The notes beneath the pieces were generated by a model that saw only the letters and a program-made list of their open reading frames with translations, searched no databases and was not told where the DNA came from. A stretch of 64,000 bases of DNA, taken from the NCBI GenBank assembly GCA_963693305.1, contig OY855907.1:30813801-30877800 (forward strand), read 5' to 3'. Origin of the DNA: Meandrina meandrites. Its lineage: Eukaryota > Cnidaria > Anthozoa > Scleractinia > Meandrinidae. Shown in pieces: positions 23,101-33,083 of this stretch. Numbering within the stretch: the first letter of the stretch is position 1; each line of letters starts with the position of its first letter. The translations under genes and the position numbers were made by a program.

Positions 23101-26100
23101 AAACAAATCTTAAATAAATAATAAAATAACTAACAATAACAGAAACTGTAACAGTAACAAATTGTTGAAAGTTCAGTTACTTTTAAAAGAACTGTTTATT
23201 TTTGCAGTCAATATATACATGCACGGTGAGGTGAATGTTCATGAGTTTATCTACGGTAACTAGCAATAACAAAACTGTAAGAATGGGGGCGCTTATTGGA
23301 ATAGGGGCGCTTATTGACAAAAGCACATTGGAAGGTGGGCGCTTATTTGGAAGGGGGCGCTTATTGGAAGGAGGGCGCCAAATCGAATCATTACGGTACT
23401 TGCGATTTGACGGCACCTACTCTAACGTCTTTAGTGAATAAGACTAATACCCCATTCACACCAAAGCTTAAACATGTTTAAATGTTGTTTAGTTAAACAC
23501 GGTTTAAAATTGTTTCTTCATGGAAATTGCTGACTGATGTTTGTCGACTTCAAATTTGGCACAATGAAAGCACAAGTTAGAGCATACTTGAACCCTATGT
23601 AAAATTTAGTCGGTCAGTTGTCTGTTGCTGATTTTCATTTTCTTAAACCTGGTTTAACTAAACATGTTTTGTTGGTATAAATCAGGTATAAATCTCGAAG
23701 TTTTAACGTATGATACTTCCCACTGCGGTATTCTATCGGGTGTTATCGCCCGACGAAAATGATACCAATTGATCAGTATTGCTCAATAACGACACTGGGA
23801 GATTAGTGTTGAAAACTGTCAACAGGTTATTCATAGAGCCCAAGTCCAAGAATGAGAACCAAGAACGAGCAGCAGAGCCTCGATTACCAGCCGCTGTTCA
23901 GGAAATGAGCCTTCGCTCCTCCTCTTTTCACGGGTGGTAACCAAGACCGAACTCGAGTAGGCGGCGGAAATCGAGCCTAAGAACAGTCCATTAATGACAG
24001 TTGGCAGACTCGCAATCCGATTGGCTTCGGAAGTGCATAAGAAAAATGGCTTTTCTTAAGATGATGGGCTAAAAATCGTTGAGCTCACTATCCATTTTTT
24101 TAAGTGGTCAATAAAAGCACAGCTAATCATATGCACAACAGAGCTCAGTAAAAACATTTGACAATACGACAGTGTCGTTTTTCAACAAATCCTTCTCAAG
24201 TTCTGTTTTCTCTGGCATCCCCGCTATTTGTTTAATGGGAGGGAACCGAGAAAACGTTAAGAAACATATGACGGACCGAGAGATACGCACCCGATAGTGG
24301 ATAGTATTGATAGCATTCAGAAGCATCTCCTCCATTAGCAACGTCATATAATGAGCACTTGATTACTGGACGCGATCCCAATACCAGTTTAAAATCAATA
24401 ATTTCTTTCTTGCACAGATCTTGCACCAGATACTCGCATGTCCTGCGACAAATTCTGCGGGCTCGAGGCTTGTCTAGTGAGGTATCGCACGGCGGAAAAT
24501 GATAACGACAATACAGATCTCTCAATATTGGTTTGCACTTAGCAGATATATCGTACCCTTCCAGGTGGAAGTACCCTTGTAATTTCAAGGTTTCCAGTTC
24601 ACCGTTACTGAGTGTATCATTGTCACCGAACACATACAGGCTAGTGATGATGTTCTTGCAAAATCCCTCTTTAATTTTGTAGCTGTAAAAAATACAGGCA
24701 GCATTCTTTGCAGAAGCATTTACTGGAGGCACCGCCTGCACGCAGCTGAAACAAAAACAAAATAAACATAAAAAAAATTGCAAAAAGTTGTAAAGAAAAG
24801 TAATTTTTAACACAACTGTTTGGCGACTCTTTGTATGTATTAGCTATTAGAAAGTATTAAAGTCATAATAATATACATGAAAAAATTACTTAATTTTGAT
24901 TGGCTAATGAAGGAGTGCAGCTTTCGTGTAACACGAGTTTAAAAAATATATGTGTAACGCGGGTGCAAAGTTGTAATACCAGTGCTAATGATACACATGC
25001 AAAAATTTCAGCAAGCTCATTGGCTGAGAGCACGTCAATTAATCTTAAACAGTGTAGAAAGTTGAAATTGAGTGCATAAAACTGAAATTAAATTGAATGA
25101 CAGAAAAGCCGCGAAAGCGCGACAAAACAAAATGGCGGCCGCTGTCGGAGGGTTTGGAGACAAGACAATAATCGATTCATGCCAAGTTAGACCGATTTGA
25201 CGAAAATTTGAAGTGTATGAACCTAAGTACTAACAACTGGACGTTTGTGCAGTACAAAAGAGGCTTAACGAAACTACTGAAAGCTACCACTACCAAACGA
25301 GGATTTTCTTTCCCGACAGCTCGTAATTAAAGAAGGAAGATTACAAGCCTGAATTGAAGTCGCACATTTCAGCCCATACCTATGTAACTGAATAGCTTTA
25401 AAATTCCGTAGCAGTATCTGGTTTACAAAGCCTGGCAACTCGGTAATGTTTTAACAACGAAACGAAAAGGTAAGCGACCAAACACGTCTTGTTTGTCATC
25501 CACTTGCAGTGAAATTTTTGTATGTGTATTATTAACAAGTAATCACATGATTTTTCTCGTGCAAGTTGGGATAAATCAGAACTCGTAAATTTTTTCAAAG
25601 ACTACAAATTGTACTCGCCCTGCGTGCTCGAGAAATTAGGTTAGCTTAAAATAAAAATTGAAAAATTTACTCGTGCTTATTTATTCCTAATTGCACTCGA
25701 AATCATGTGATTATCTATACTAATTATATCAAAGTTAACAACTTTTAACATTATTGGGAGAAATTTAATTCGTCAGAACATTGTTTGCAAACATTTACAG
25801 TGCCCACCTTAAGTTAGTGTCTACTTGAGTAAAAATATTCCCTGAAAAAAAAAGACATGAGGAAAATATGCAATCATAATGCCATTTTATAGCGAGATAT
25901 TTCCTGTTGCTTAACAGGCTGCAGGAGATCATACGTGTCAAAGTTCCTAATACAAGTGTTGTTATCTGTTTCACGCGGCCCTTCTATTGCCATCACCCTG
26001 TGAACAACCATCTTGGTACTAAGTCGTAAATTTTCCCACCACCTCACCACCTCCCCAGACACCGACCTGCAGACTGTTGACTTTGTTCTGTTTAGTTTGC

Positions 26101-26814
26101 CTTTAGTAATTTCTAATTTATGGCGGAATTTTCGACCTCACATTTCCAGTAGACATGTTAATTTTTTTTTAATATTGGTTTCAAACAAAAACGGCACATT
26201 TGTGGCCATTTATCCCAAACAGTTGGTTACCTTATTCTCGTGATGGAGTTGAGAACAATTGAATGCGCTGCATTCTTTTATAACGAAGGAGCGAAAGTCG
26301 ATGATTTTATCCGAAAAAATAAATTCCATCGCCAAGTGGATTCAAGCGGAGTCAGGATCAACAACAGATTTCTAATGTAGAGGTAGTTCTTTTAGTTTAT
26401 TTATGGTAAAATGCTGACTGCTTCTTAGCTACCACAAAACAACTCCAGATGCGTTTTTTTTACAAATCCTAGCAACAAATAAAATTTAGATTTAAAAGTT
26501 AGACCTTTTTTAACGGATCGATGGATTTTTGGTCATTAAATTACAACGGATCGACGGATTCGGTCATTAAATTATGACGGATCAGCGGATTTGCATACCC
26601 CTATTCATCCCCCTCCTTATAATTTCGGAGGCTTGTTGTCAGCAGTTGCATTGTGCCCAATTTTCTCTCTATAAAAGGTTAAGAGTATATTGCTATAAGC
26701 TGCTCTTAAAGGATGGGTTAGTATTACCTCAAAACTAAAATCCGATCACCTACCACAATGGGCCAAGTTAATGCACAAAATGACAATGATTCCAAGGACT
26801 TGGGCTGTTTCCAT
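14061..26814 (-). CDS. Kinase-less duplicate of a receptor tyrosine kinase (copy A), 9 exons
   Basis: Coding exons, 5' to 3': 26814-26754, 24722-24291, 21809-21558, 20826-20530, 19730-19615, 17622-17594, 17489-17344, 15371-15081, 14182-14061. They join to 1,746 nt (582 codons) in one open frame. The order is signal peptide, Frizzled domain with 10 cysteines, kringle with 6 cysteines, FN3, SEA-like, FN3, transmembrane helix, basic juxtamembrane stub. Exon length differences from copy B (9 nt in the Frizzled exon, 3 nt in the second FN3) are multiples of three, while introns differ freely. This suggests past or present selection on the protein. No kinase exon is visible from 14060 to 1. The gene could be a truncated decoy receptor, a young pseudogene, or have its kinase beyond the window. 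Exon 2's start and the 29 nt exon are the least certain parts. Confidence 0.75.
14421..14896. mobile_element. 476 bp Tc1/pogo-like MITE in copy A, TA target duplication
   Basis: Ends are CAGTGGAATCCCG and CGGGGTTCCACTG, flanked by TA on each side. The interior repeats GGCCGTATTAACGGG motifs in both orientations. Copy B at 46650-46665 reads TTGTTTAGTTGAATTTTA, the exact empty site with one TA, so the element inserted into copy A after duplication (or was precisely lost from B). Confidence 0.88.
15081..15371 (-). CDS. Copy A exon 8: second FN3 domain
   Basis: It encodes [20 protein letters not shown], then [32 protein letters not shown] and NNKYGRSDG, a clear membrane-proximal FN3. It is one codon shorter than copy B. 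Donor CCTG|GTAAGG (phase 1). Confidence 0.9.
15690..17052. mobile_element. ~1.36 kb inverted-repeat transposon in a copy A intron
   Basis: The left end GTCCAAGAGAAAATGAGGGG (then ACAGAGAGGGAC) is mirrored at the right end as GTCCCTCTTTGTCCCCTC then ATTTTCTCTTGTTCGGTC. Similarity of the arms extends inward about 150 bp, including TAAAGTTATTTTTAGA. Copy B passes directly from poly-AT to GGTCTAATCAGC at about 47299, so the element is absent there. No transposase is recognisable. Confidence 0.75.
17344..17489 (-). CDS. Copy A exon 7: C-terminal part of SEA-like module
   Basis: It encodes [20 protein letters not shown] then [18 protein letters not shown] resembles the G-S-V-V-V turn at which many SEA domains self-cleave between G and S. 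Acceptor TTTCTTAG|T (phase 2), donor CCAG|GTAAGG (phase 1). Confidence 0.75.
17594..17622 (-). CDS. Copy A exon 6: 29 nt micro-exon in the SEA-like module
   Basis: Acceptor CATTTCAAG is followed by LLLSGLQLR and two bases, then GTTCGCC as a weak donor. It restores frame between exon 5 (phase 0) and exon 7 (phase 2) and gives the strand expected before the NGSV motif. The donor is not consensus-like, so the boundary is tentative. Confidence 0.5.
18000..18480. repeat. Intronic repeat with CpG-rich segment and 18 bp perfect hairpin (copy A)
   Basis: It contains a CG-rich stretch with ATTGGCTGC, a short plus-strand open frame (18209-18373, beginning [17 protein letters not shown]) and a hairpin at 18394-18432 with stem GGTCATTACAGGGAAATC and loop TCA. 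The counterpart in copy B is about 48295-48700 with an internal deletion. It looks like a repetitive element present before the receptor duplication. Confidence 0.6.
19615..19730 (-). CDS. Copy A exon 5: N-terminal part of SEA-like module
   Basis: It encodes [20 protein letters not shown] then [19 protein letters not shown]. The pattern of a hydrophobic strand followed by F-x-x-x-L-x-x-x-S-S-x-x-F-x-x-L fits the start of SEA domains. Phase 1 entry, donor TCG|GTAAGT (phase 0). Confidence 0.7.
19837..20195. other. ~360 bp present in copy A, missing in copy B
   Basis: Copy B jumps from GAAGAGATTAACTATGACGT to ACTATTGGATTTTGTGCACC (about 50000-50015), while copy A has ~360 bp between the same flanks, with TTTTCGCGCC and CCGCGCCAAAACTCGCGCG. 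This is either an insertion in A or a deletion in B. Confidence 0.55.
20530..20826 (-). CDS. Copy A exon 4: first FN3 domain
   Basis: This phase 1-1 exon encodes a fibronectin type III fold: TIHISW-like strand B tryptophan ([11 protein letters not shown]), [29 protein letters not shown], then [12 protein letters not shown]. It closely matches copy B (50641-50345). Confidence 0.88.
21558..21809 (-). CDS. Copy A exon 3: kringle domain
   Basis: This is one complete kringle in a single phase 1-1 exon. It shows [12 protein letters not shown], then [27 protein letters not shown] and RWEYCDVPRC, the six-cysteine pattern with the conserved WCYT. In receptors such as ROR, kringles sit next to the Frizzled domain as here. 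The acceptor is TTGTAG|AT and the donor G|GTAAAC. Confidence 0.9.
21970..22146. mobile_element. ~177 bp MITE with AGTCGACTCCCGATAACTC ends
   Basis: AGTCGACTCCCGATAACTC at the left is mirrored by GAGTTATCGGGAGTCGACT at the right. The interior repeats GGTTCGAGTTAGCG-like phrases. Copy B (about 51812-51830) lacks it. Left TG and right TA flanks suggest a TA target with one mutated side (Tc1/mariner-type). Confidence 0.82.
22968..23396. mobile_element. ~430 bp MITE with CCGTAATGATTCGATTTAGCG ends
   Basis: CCGTAATGATTCGATTT at the left is mirrored by AAATCGAATCATTACGG at the right, with TA on both sides. Both arms carry serial GGGCGCTTATT repeats (22998-23065 and 23287-23375). Copy B shows no such element at about 52548, where GCATACCCTGGATCTGAC stands. 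Confidence 0.85.
24291..24722 (-). CDS. Copy A exon 2: Frizzled-type cysteine-rich domain
   Basis: Ten cysteines occur in Frizzled-like spacing, including [37 protein letters not shown] and ECYQYYP. Such domains in ROR, MuSK and Frizzled receptors bind Wnt or lipid-type ligands; the ligand here is unknown. The donor is G|GTGCGT (phase 1). The start uses acceptor CTCCAG|TA, which keeps frame with exon 1. A stronger-looking TTTCAG|CTGCGTGC acceptor at 24745 would not. Confidence 0.8.
26509..26592. repeat. Three-unit short tandem repeat
   Basis: Three copies of an imperfect ~35 bp unit built on ACGGATCGAYGGATT and GGTCATTAAATTA lie in the first intron of copy A. Confidence 0.75.
26754..26814 (-). 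CDS. Copy A exon 1: start codon and signal peptide
   Basis: The ATG at 26814 opens METAQVLGIIVILCINLAHC, a short N-region followed by a hydrophobic core, then donor G|GTAGGTG (phase 1). Copy B encodes [20 protein letters not shown] at the equivalent place. It predicts entry into the secretory pathway. Confidence 0.75.
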
Positions 26815-28760
26815 GTGTCAAGGGTTCGTCACACGAACACGTCAATCTCTGTAAAGTAAACGATGTAAAGGAAAATACTCATGAAGATTGCTACAAGATA
26901 TTTAAACTTTACTACAAACATTAGTTGAATAATATTAAACAGATGGCTTATGTGAAGGGTATTCTTAATCCTGAATAGCATTTTGCTTGCATTCCAAGTG
27001 CCGAACTGCAGTCCACGCAATGAACACTGAAAGAAAAGTAATCTATAACATGCATGATCGATCATGCAATCAGGTCCGGTTATTTAAAATAAAACATAAA
27101 AAATGAAAATCCGCCTATCCGAGCCAATCACTAGTCGTTAATTTAGCTTAAGTCTGTTTACAGTTGGTTGAGTCTAAAATGACAGTTATCTTAGGTTACA
27201 GACTCGGCCATCGTGAACCATCGTGACACAACACGTCTCTTATGACGTCCATGTATATAAATACAATTCATATAACCTTTTTCGAACTGTTGTAAGATCG
27301 CTTTTTTCGCATTCATTGCTTTAATTGTAACTGTTGGAGAAAAAGAACCCACACTGTCAACAACATGTAAGCATAAGTCAATCGACAGCGTTCTATTCGT
27401 ACACCATGCAGACAGTGAAGTTTGTAAACGCCGAAATTTAATAGCAGGCTTAAAATTGACTTTACTAACTTTAAACGACCTTTAGGGGTTTACGGGTTTG
27501 CATTCCAGAGGAGTATGAGATTGTTAGACGAGAAGACGAAGTGTGTAATTTCCTAGCTTCGTTGGGTATATCATGTACCCTTATGTTATACATTAGACAT
27601 CACGCAAATGCTTTCTTGAAGGATACCTTGGAAAGTCTAACTACGCATTCGTCTGACCCCGGAGTTGGATCATTTTCATATCGATAAAGATCACCCATTC
27701 TTTAGTAGTGAAACTGTAAGAGCACTGTATGCATCTACTCATTAAAAAAGAAGCGCTTTAAAGAGTCTGATTTGGAAATAATATTCATCCATCTAAACCT
27801 AGATGTATGGTCTTCAACAACTAGCGTGTTTACTGAGCTTGGATACCAAGAAACTCAGGTTTGGTTTACCTTTTCACCTTCATTTCAAGGTGAGCTTACG
27901 ATTTCCCCGGTAATGAATACATCAGCAAGTGTTTGGCTTCTTATAATCATGTTTTAATGTATGTAGTTTCCAAAACTTTGTTACATAATCAGGAGTAGTC
28001 ACTCATTATTAAACACAACATCTTCTGTTTATATTGGATTCTCGTTATCGATTGTTTTTAACAGCGATACCACTCTTAAAATAAGCTTAATGATTCCGAA
28101 AATTCGGTGTTCGGATAGGACTGTTCGAAGGATGAACGTCACTTCTTTTAGCTATCCGTTAAATTATTTGGTCCAACCGTTTAATCTTTTCACCTTGCCG
28201 TTTAATGATTTGGTTCAACCGTTAAACGTTTCCAGCTTTCCGTTTAACGATTTGGTTCAACCGTTTAACGTTTTCAGCTTTCCGTTTAATTTTTTCTTCA
28301 ACCGTTTAACGTTTAATTCAATCCGTTTTTGGACTTTGCCCAAGCTTTTAACGTTTTCAGCTATCCGTTTAAACGGATAGCCAAACCGTTTACAACGGTT
28401 TACAGACCGTTTAAAACCGTTTACTATCCGTTTATTTAGACGTTAAACGGTAAAGCGTTATTGATGGTTTTCGCTTTCCAGGTCACATATTATTTATCCT
28501 ACTTTGAACAGGCTTTGGCTGTGTAAGATCCGCTTCCTAGCAAACTTTGCAGTATTCCGTGCTCAGTTGGAGACGACATGAACGCAAGATTACAAAATCG
28601 ACTGAAGAAGCAAATGTTCTGGATGTGTCAAGACGTGACGTCGACCTTTTCAAACTGAGCGAGTGAGGTTACCTCTGCGCAGAGGCGGAAATTAACGAGG
28701 CATTGTCACGGATTCTAATTTAACAGATTTTTGAACAGCTGTTTCAGTCCAAAAATTAAT
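26815..28760. promoter_or_regulatory. 5' flank of receptor copy A (flank unit 1)
   Basis: The proximal part (26820-26870) and the distal part (26930-28760) match copy B's flank (54170-54245 and 57437-58830), so upstream DNA was included in the duplication. Transcription start and core promoter are not identifiable by eye. An extra ~590 bp block (about 27890-28480) is inserted relative to the other two flank units and holds the CCGTTTAA minisatellite. Confidence 0.55.
28140..28440. repeat. CCGTTTAA minisatellite
   Basis: It consists of imperfect units of about 45 bp with the core TTTCCGTTTAACGATTTGGT then TCAACCGTTTAACG, followed after 28360 by the opposite-strand form (AAACGGATAG, ACGGTTTACA). 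The open frame across it is repetitive and not a gene. Confidence 0.8.
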
Positions 28761-28809
28761 GGCAATAAATTTAATTAACAAATAAAGAAGCCTCGACTGT
28801 GCTCTGTTC

Positions 28810-29985
28810 TGTTGTAAAGCACGCATAACCCTTGGCGAACTGTTGCAAGATGTCTTATTTCTGCTTGTTATTGCTTAATAGTGACTTGGAGGGGAACACG
28901 ATAAATGTTGTAGAAACTTCAGTTATTTGTCAACAACATGTAAGCATAAGTCAATTGACAGTGTTCTATTCGCGCATCATGCAAGCCGTGAAGTTTGTAA
29001 ATGCGCCAAAATGTAATAGCAGAATTAAAATTTACTTTATTAACTTTAAATGACCTCTGGGGGTTTTCGGGTTTGTATTTACTTCACTTTTTCGATATTT
29101 TTGGACGAAGTGTGTAATTTCCTAGCTTCATGGCATATATCTTGCATCCTTATGTTATACACTAGACATTACGCAAATGCTTTCAATTGCCGAAGGATAC
29201 CTTGAAAACTGTAACTTTGCATTCGTCTCACCCCAGAGTTGGATCCCGATTGAGTTTTGTGTAGTAAGGCCACATAAAGATTCTCTATTCTTAGTGAAAC
29301 TGTGATAGCACCGTATGCATCTTCTCAGTAAAACGAAGCGCTTGGAAGAGTTTGAATTGGTAATTATGGCGTGGCGTGAAATAGCGCGAAGCACTAAAAT
29401 GGCAATGGCCTATGATTTCCATTCCTTATGTTATACACTAGACATTACGCAAATGCTTTGCCGAAGGATACCTTGAAAACTGTAACTTTGCATTCGCCTC
29501 ACCCCAGAGTTGGATCCCGATTGAGTTTTGTGTAGTAAGGCCACATAAAGATTCTCTATTCTTAGTGAAACTGTGATAGCACCGTATGCATCTTCTCAGT
29601 AAAACGAAGCGCTTAGAAGAGTTTGAATTGGTAATTATGTTCATCCATCTACACCTAGTTGGATATAGTCTTTAAAGACTAGCGAGTTTACATAGCTCAA
29701 ATTTCAAGAAACTCAGGTTTGGCTTACCTTTTCTGTTGAATATTATTTATCCTACAAAGCTTTTGCTATGTAAGTTCCGCTTTCTACCAAAATTTGCAGC
29801 ACTCTGTGCTCGGTTAGAGACGAGATGAACGCAAGATTAAATAATCAACCAAAGAAACAAACGGCGTGACGGCGACCTTTCCAAACTGAGCAGTGAGGTT
29901 ACCTCTGCGCAGAGGCGGAAATTAATTCAGGAGACAAAAGAGGTTTCATTGTTTATCTCTGTTGAGTGACCAGCACTATATTTTT
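28810..29985. repeat. Second copy of the receptor 5' flank (flank unit 2)
   Basis: It shares with unit 1 the blocks CTTGGCGAACTGTTGCAAGA, CAACATGTAAGCATAAGTCA, GTTATACACTAGACATTACG and AGAGGCGGAAATTA in the same order, and with the copy B flank at 57780-58830. It lacks the CCGTTTAA insertion. No receptor exon follows it, so it is an extra upstream-region duplicate. Confidence 0.75.
29149..29640. repeat. Local tandem duplication inside flank unit 2
   Basis: About 240 bp starting CTTATGTTATACACTAGACA is present twice (about 29149-29385 and 29424-29636) with very few differences. The open frames on the minus strand in the two units are copies of each other and have no domain. Confidence 0.85.
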
Positions 29986-31259
29986 GAATGAGATATTTAT
30001 TCAACACAACTGGTTTAATGTGCATTAGCTCTATTAGTTTAGAATTTTTTTTTATATAATGAAGAAGTTGTTTACAAGTTCAACATGTGCACGATGAAAA
30101 CCAAGACCCGGGTAATCGATAGCGATTTTTTGGGGGGAGGGGGCTAGGAGGGTAGTAGAAGGGAAGAGGAGGAGGAGGGGCAACTTAACGCCGAACCAAC
30201 GGGCATACAAAGGACGACTCGGATTGGTTTTGTTGAAAATTAGTGTGTATAGACTAGGGGTAACCACAGGTTAGCAAGTACGGGCCTAGATGGCCTGGAG
30301 GCTGAGGGTTTTAATTTACAAGCTTATCAGCCCTGAAAAATTGCTCCGAAACCAAACTCAGGGTTAGGGTTACTGGCCGACCAGTAAAAACACGAAGACT
30401 TTGTACAAAATAATAATAAGAACACATTTCAAACTATCCAGGTAAAAGTTTGAGCAGGCCTGTCTGGTGTCAGGGACACGATCCTCGGAGCCTGTAGTTT
30501 GTAGGACGCAGGATTCCGAGGCAGCAGGACTTGTCCTGCGGCGAGGAAAATGATCCTCTGTCTGATATTATGTACAGCTGGAAAGCTGAGCTGATGGTTG
30601 TCTGAGCAATGGTGGATATCACGCCAATTTGGTGAAAATCTGCACGGGAGCACGTTTTAATGTTACACCTGGTCGGGTACTCAGCAAAATGTCCAGGCTA
30701 GGATGCTGTCAACGTCACTGGAGTTATGGTTGCAACGATGCTGATTACGCTCGAAGCTAAAAGATATCTTGTGTACTACCATGTGTACTACCCAGCTATA
30801 AGAAATATATTGACAGGAAATATCTCATATATAGTTAGGACACAAATAAGACATACAACCAGAACACGGGACTGGAGGAGGAGAAAAGACGACATCTAAG
30901 GCTGAAATAGGGGAAAAAGGTGATTGAAGCTGGGGTTTTGGAAACCGTAGACTGCTTACAAAAATTTGATATTGGGGAATTTTCGCCCACAAGAATATGC
31001 ATGTATTAGCGATGTAATTTTCATTAAGATTATTGTACTTGAAAAACTTAATTTAAGTAGATCAAGAAGGCGTCTTCTTCTTCTAACATTTGAAAAACTT
31101 CAAGGGCCCTCCACAAGAACCCTTAGAATCTCTGCTGACAAGTAACTGATCTATGGTTCATTCTTGCATTAGCTATAACGTTACCTTAAGGGCCCCTGCA
31201 TAGACAAATTTGCTCCTATTAATCTGACATCTGTTTGAACGAAAGGTCAAACCTGATAT
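29986..31259. other. Intergenic sequence without recognised features
   Basis: I see short frames only, one purine-rich tract (about 30128-30180, GGGGGGAGGG), and no inverted-repeat boundary or RNA gene. Confidence 0.4.
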
Positions 31260-31876
31260 TGCTTCTATGATGGTTTCCCGACGAGACCAAGATACAGTGA
31301 CCATACATGAAAGTTCCACGTCCAACTGTCTTGGTGATCTGAGGTGGCAATGGACAAATACGAGTTTCTCACAAATTCAAGCTGGACTGCTAAGCTTTTG
31401 ATGTGGCCATCACCAATCAAAACACTGGTACGAAGCTGATGGTTCAAGAGTTCTACGTGTATTTGTACTGCAATGGGCAAATGACCGCTGCGCTGGTCGC
31501 GCCGGGAACAAGCTGGGGACTCGGTCATACGACTGTAGCCTGTTACAAATGCCAGTTGTGCGTGCGCCTTTTTCCGACAACCTTTCTCAAAACAGCTGAA
31601 TATCGAGATCTCTGATGAATCCCGTGAGTTGCTACGAGGGTTTTCTCCGGTTTTCCTCCCTCCAAGAAATTCGATCGGGATTCCGAGGGCCACAGGTTTG
31701 TCAGTCGTAAGATCCTCGCGACATAATGGCAATTTATTTGTGTATTTCATTTTAGTTTTATTTAGGAGGACTCATATCCGGAGGGGCTAATAACCGGAAT
31801 ATCTTTTTTTCGTTGGCTGACAGATATATTAACAAAGGGGATTGTAAGCGGCTTACAACCAATATATTTTGTTTTT
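31260..31876. repeat. Dispersed repeat, left portion of an interrupted copy
   Basis: Positions 31545-31876 match 63547-63890: CCAGTTGTGCGTGCGC, AACCTTTCTC, ATATCGAGATCTCTGATG, TTTTCTCCGGTTTTCCTCCC, GGGATTCCGAGGGCCACAGG and GATTGTAAGCGGCTTACAAC. The 63.5 kb copy then continues into sequence found here only after 37865. So this copy is broken by ~6 kb. The frame on the minus strand is shared by both copies but has no domain I recognise. Confidence 0.75.
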
Positions 31877-33083
31877 AGCTCATTCATGCGCGAAGCGCAA
31901 TGAATGAGATATTGTGGGGGAACGATGTGGACGGAAGTCTGTGGACGGAAGTCTGTCGACGGAAGTCTGTCGACAAATTTCTGTGGACGGAAGTCCGTGG
32001 GATCGTAGCCGGAAGTGATTTCAGATGCTCATTATCACCCCGATCGGTCTTGTAGAGCTCAAAATGAAAAGCAAATATACTAAAGAATAATCGAATCTCA
32101 GAAGAAAATGGAAATCACAGTCTAAAAAGCGACAAAGTGAGTTTTCGAGTTCACGACCCTTTGATTCTCAAGAGCGATGCGAATTACGGCTTGAAAATGA
32201 AACCCGAACTTGCTGACTTCAAGTGAAGCTTTGCGACATTTGGACAATTCTATGGCCCGGTAAATACTATTTTTAAGTGCTGATATGTCTTGAAAGTATT
32301 GTTTAACAGAAGATTTGTATTAATTCAAATAACTTTCAGAATTTTAAACGCAAAGCTGCACATTTTTCCGGTCACGACATCAAGTAAACAACGGCCGAAG
32401 CACAGAAAACTCTATTGCGTGGGTTCCGTACACGCTGGAAGTTCTTACGTTTTGGGCTTCTAACAGCAAATTTGGCATTTCTTTGAATAAAATTTTGTCT
32501 CAGAAAACTTTTTGGTCATTTTTGTCTTGCTTTTTATCGATTGTTTTCAAGTTGCGAGCGTTTTTTGAACAAGCCTGACAAATTTGCATATTGACTTTGA
32601 CATCCGATACGCGAGCGTGTTTGCACACGCACGAAAAAATTCCGTGTTTCGCAATGAATATATATTCAGTAAATTTTATGATTTGACAGTATTCGCTCCG
32701 ACTCCACCGCTTACATGGTGTAAATAACACAAAAATAAAGATTCCATACTAAAGAAAGAACAAAGTACTCGTAAAACTTTACGTAGGTGAAACATCAATA
32801 GCTCCTCGCTGGTGAGTATTAAAACATCAAACGTTGAGTGATTTGAACTCTGACCTTGCGTGAATTGATCTCGGGCCAATTTTGCTTTACGAAGAAAATG
32901 GCCGTTTTTATACTAGAGGACGAGTTACCCGTCCAGTCGGATAACGCGTCTCTCAAGATGTTCGTCTAGTGTAAAGACGGGACGAACAACAAGACGAGCA
33001 ACGAGAGACGAATAATGCAAGACATTGCGCTCGGTCAAATAAAAAGGCTTGGGTACTAGATTATTTTGGCGGTAAAATTCAAG

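Noticed and set aside
28090..28380. Repetitive open frame with FNDLVQPFNV units
   Set aside because: Follows the CCGTTTAA minisatellite, and the same block is absent from the other flank units.
31265..31750. Open frame on the minus strand shared with 63539-63760
   Set aside because: Shared because both are copies of one dispersed repeat, with frame differences between copies and no domain.
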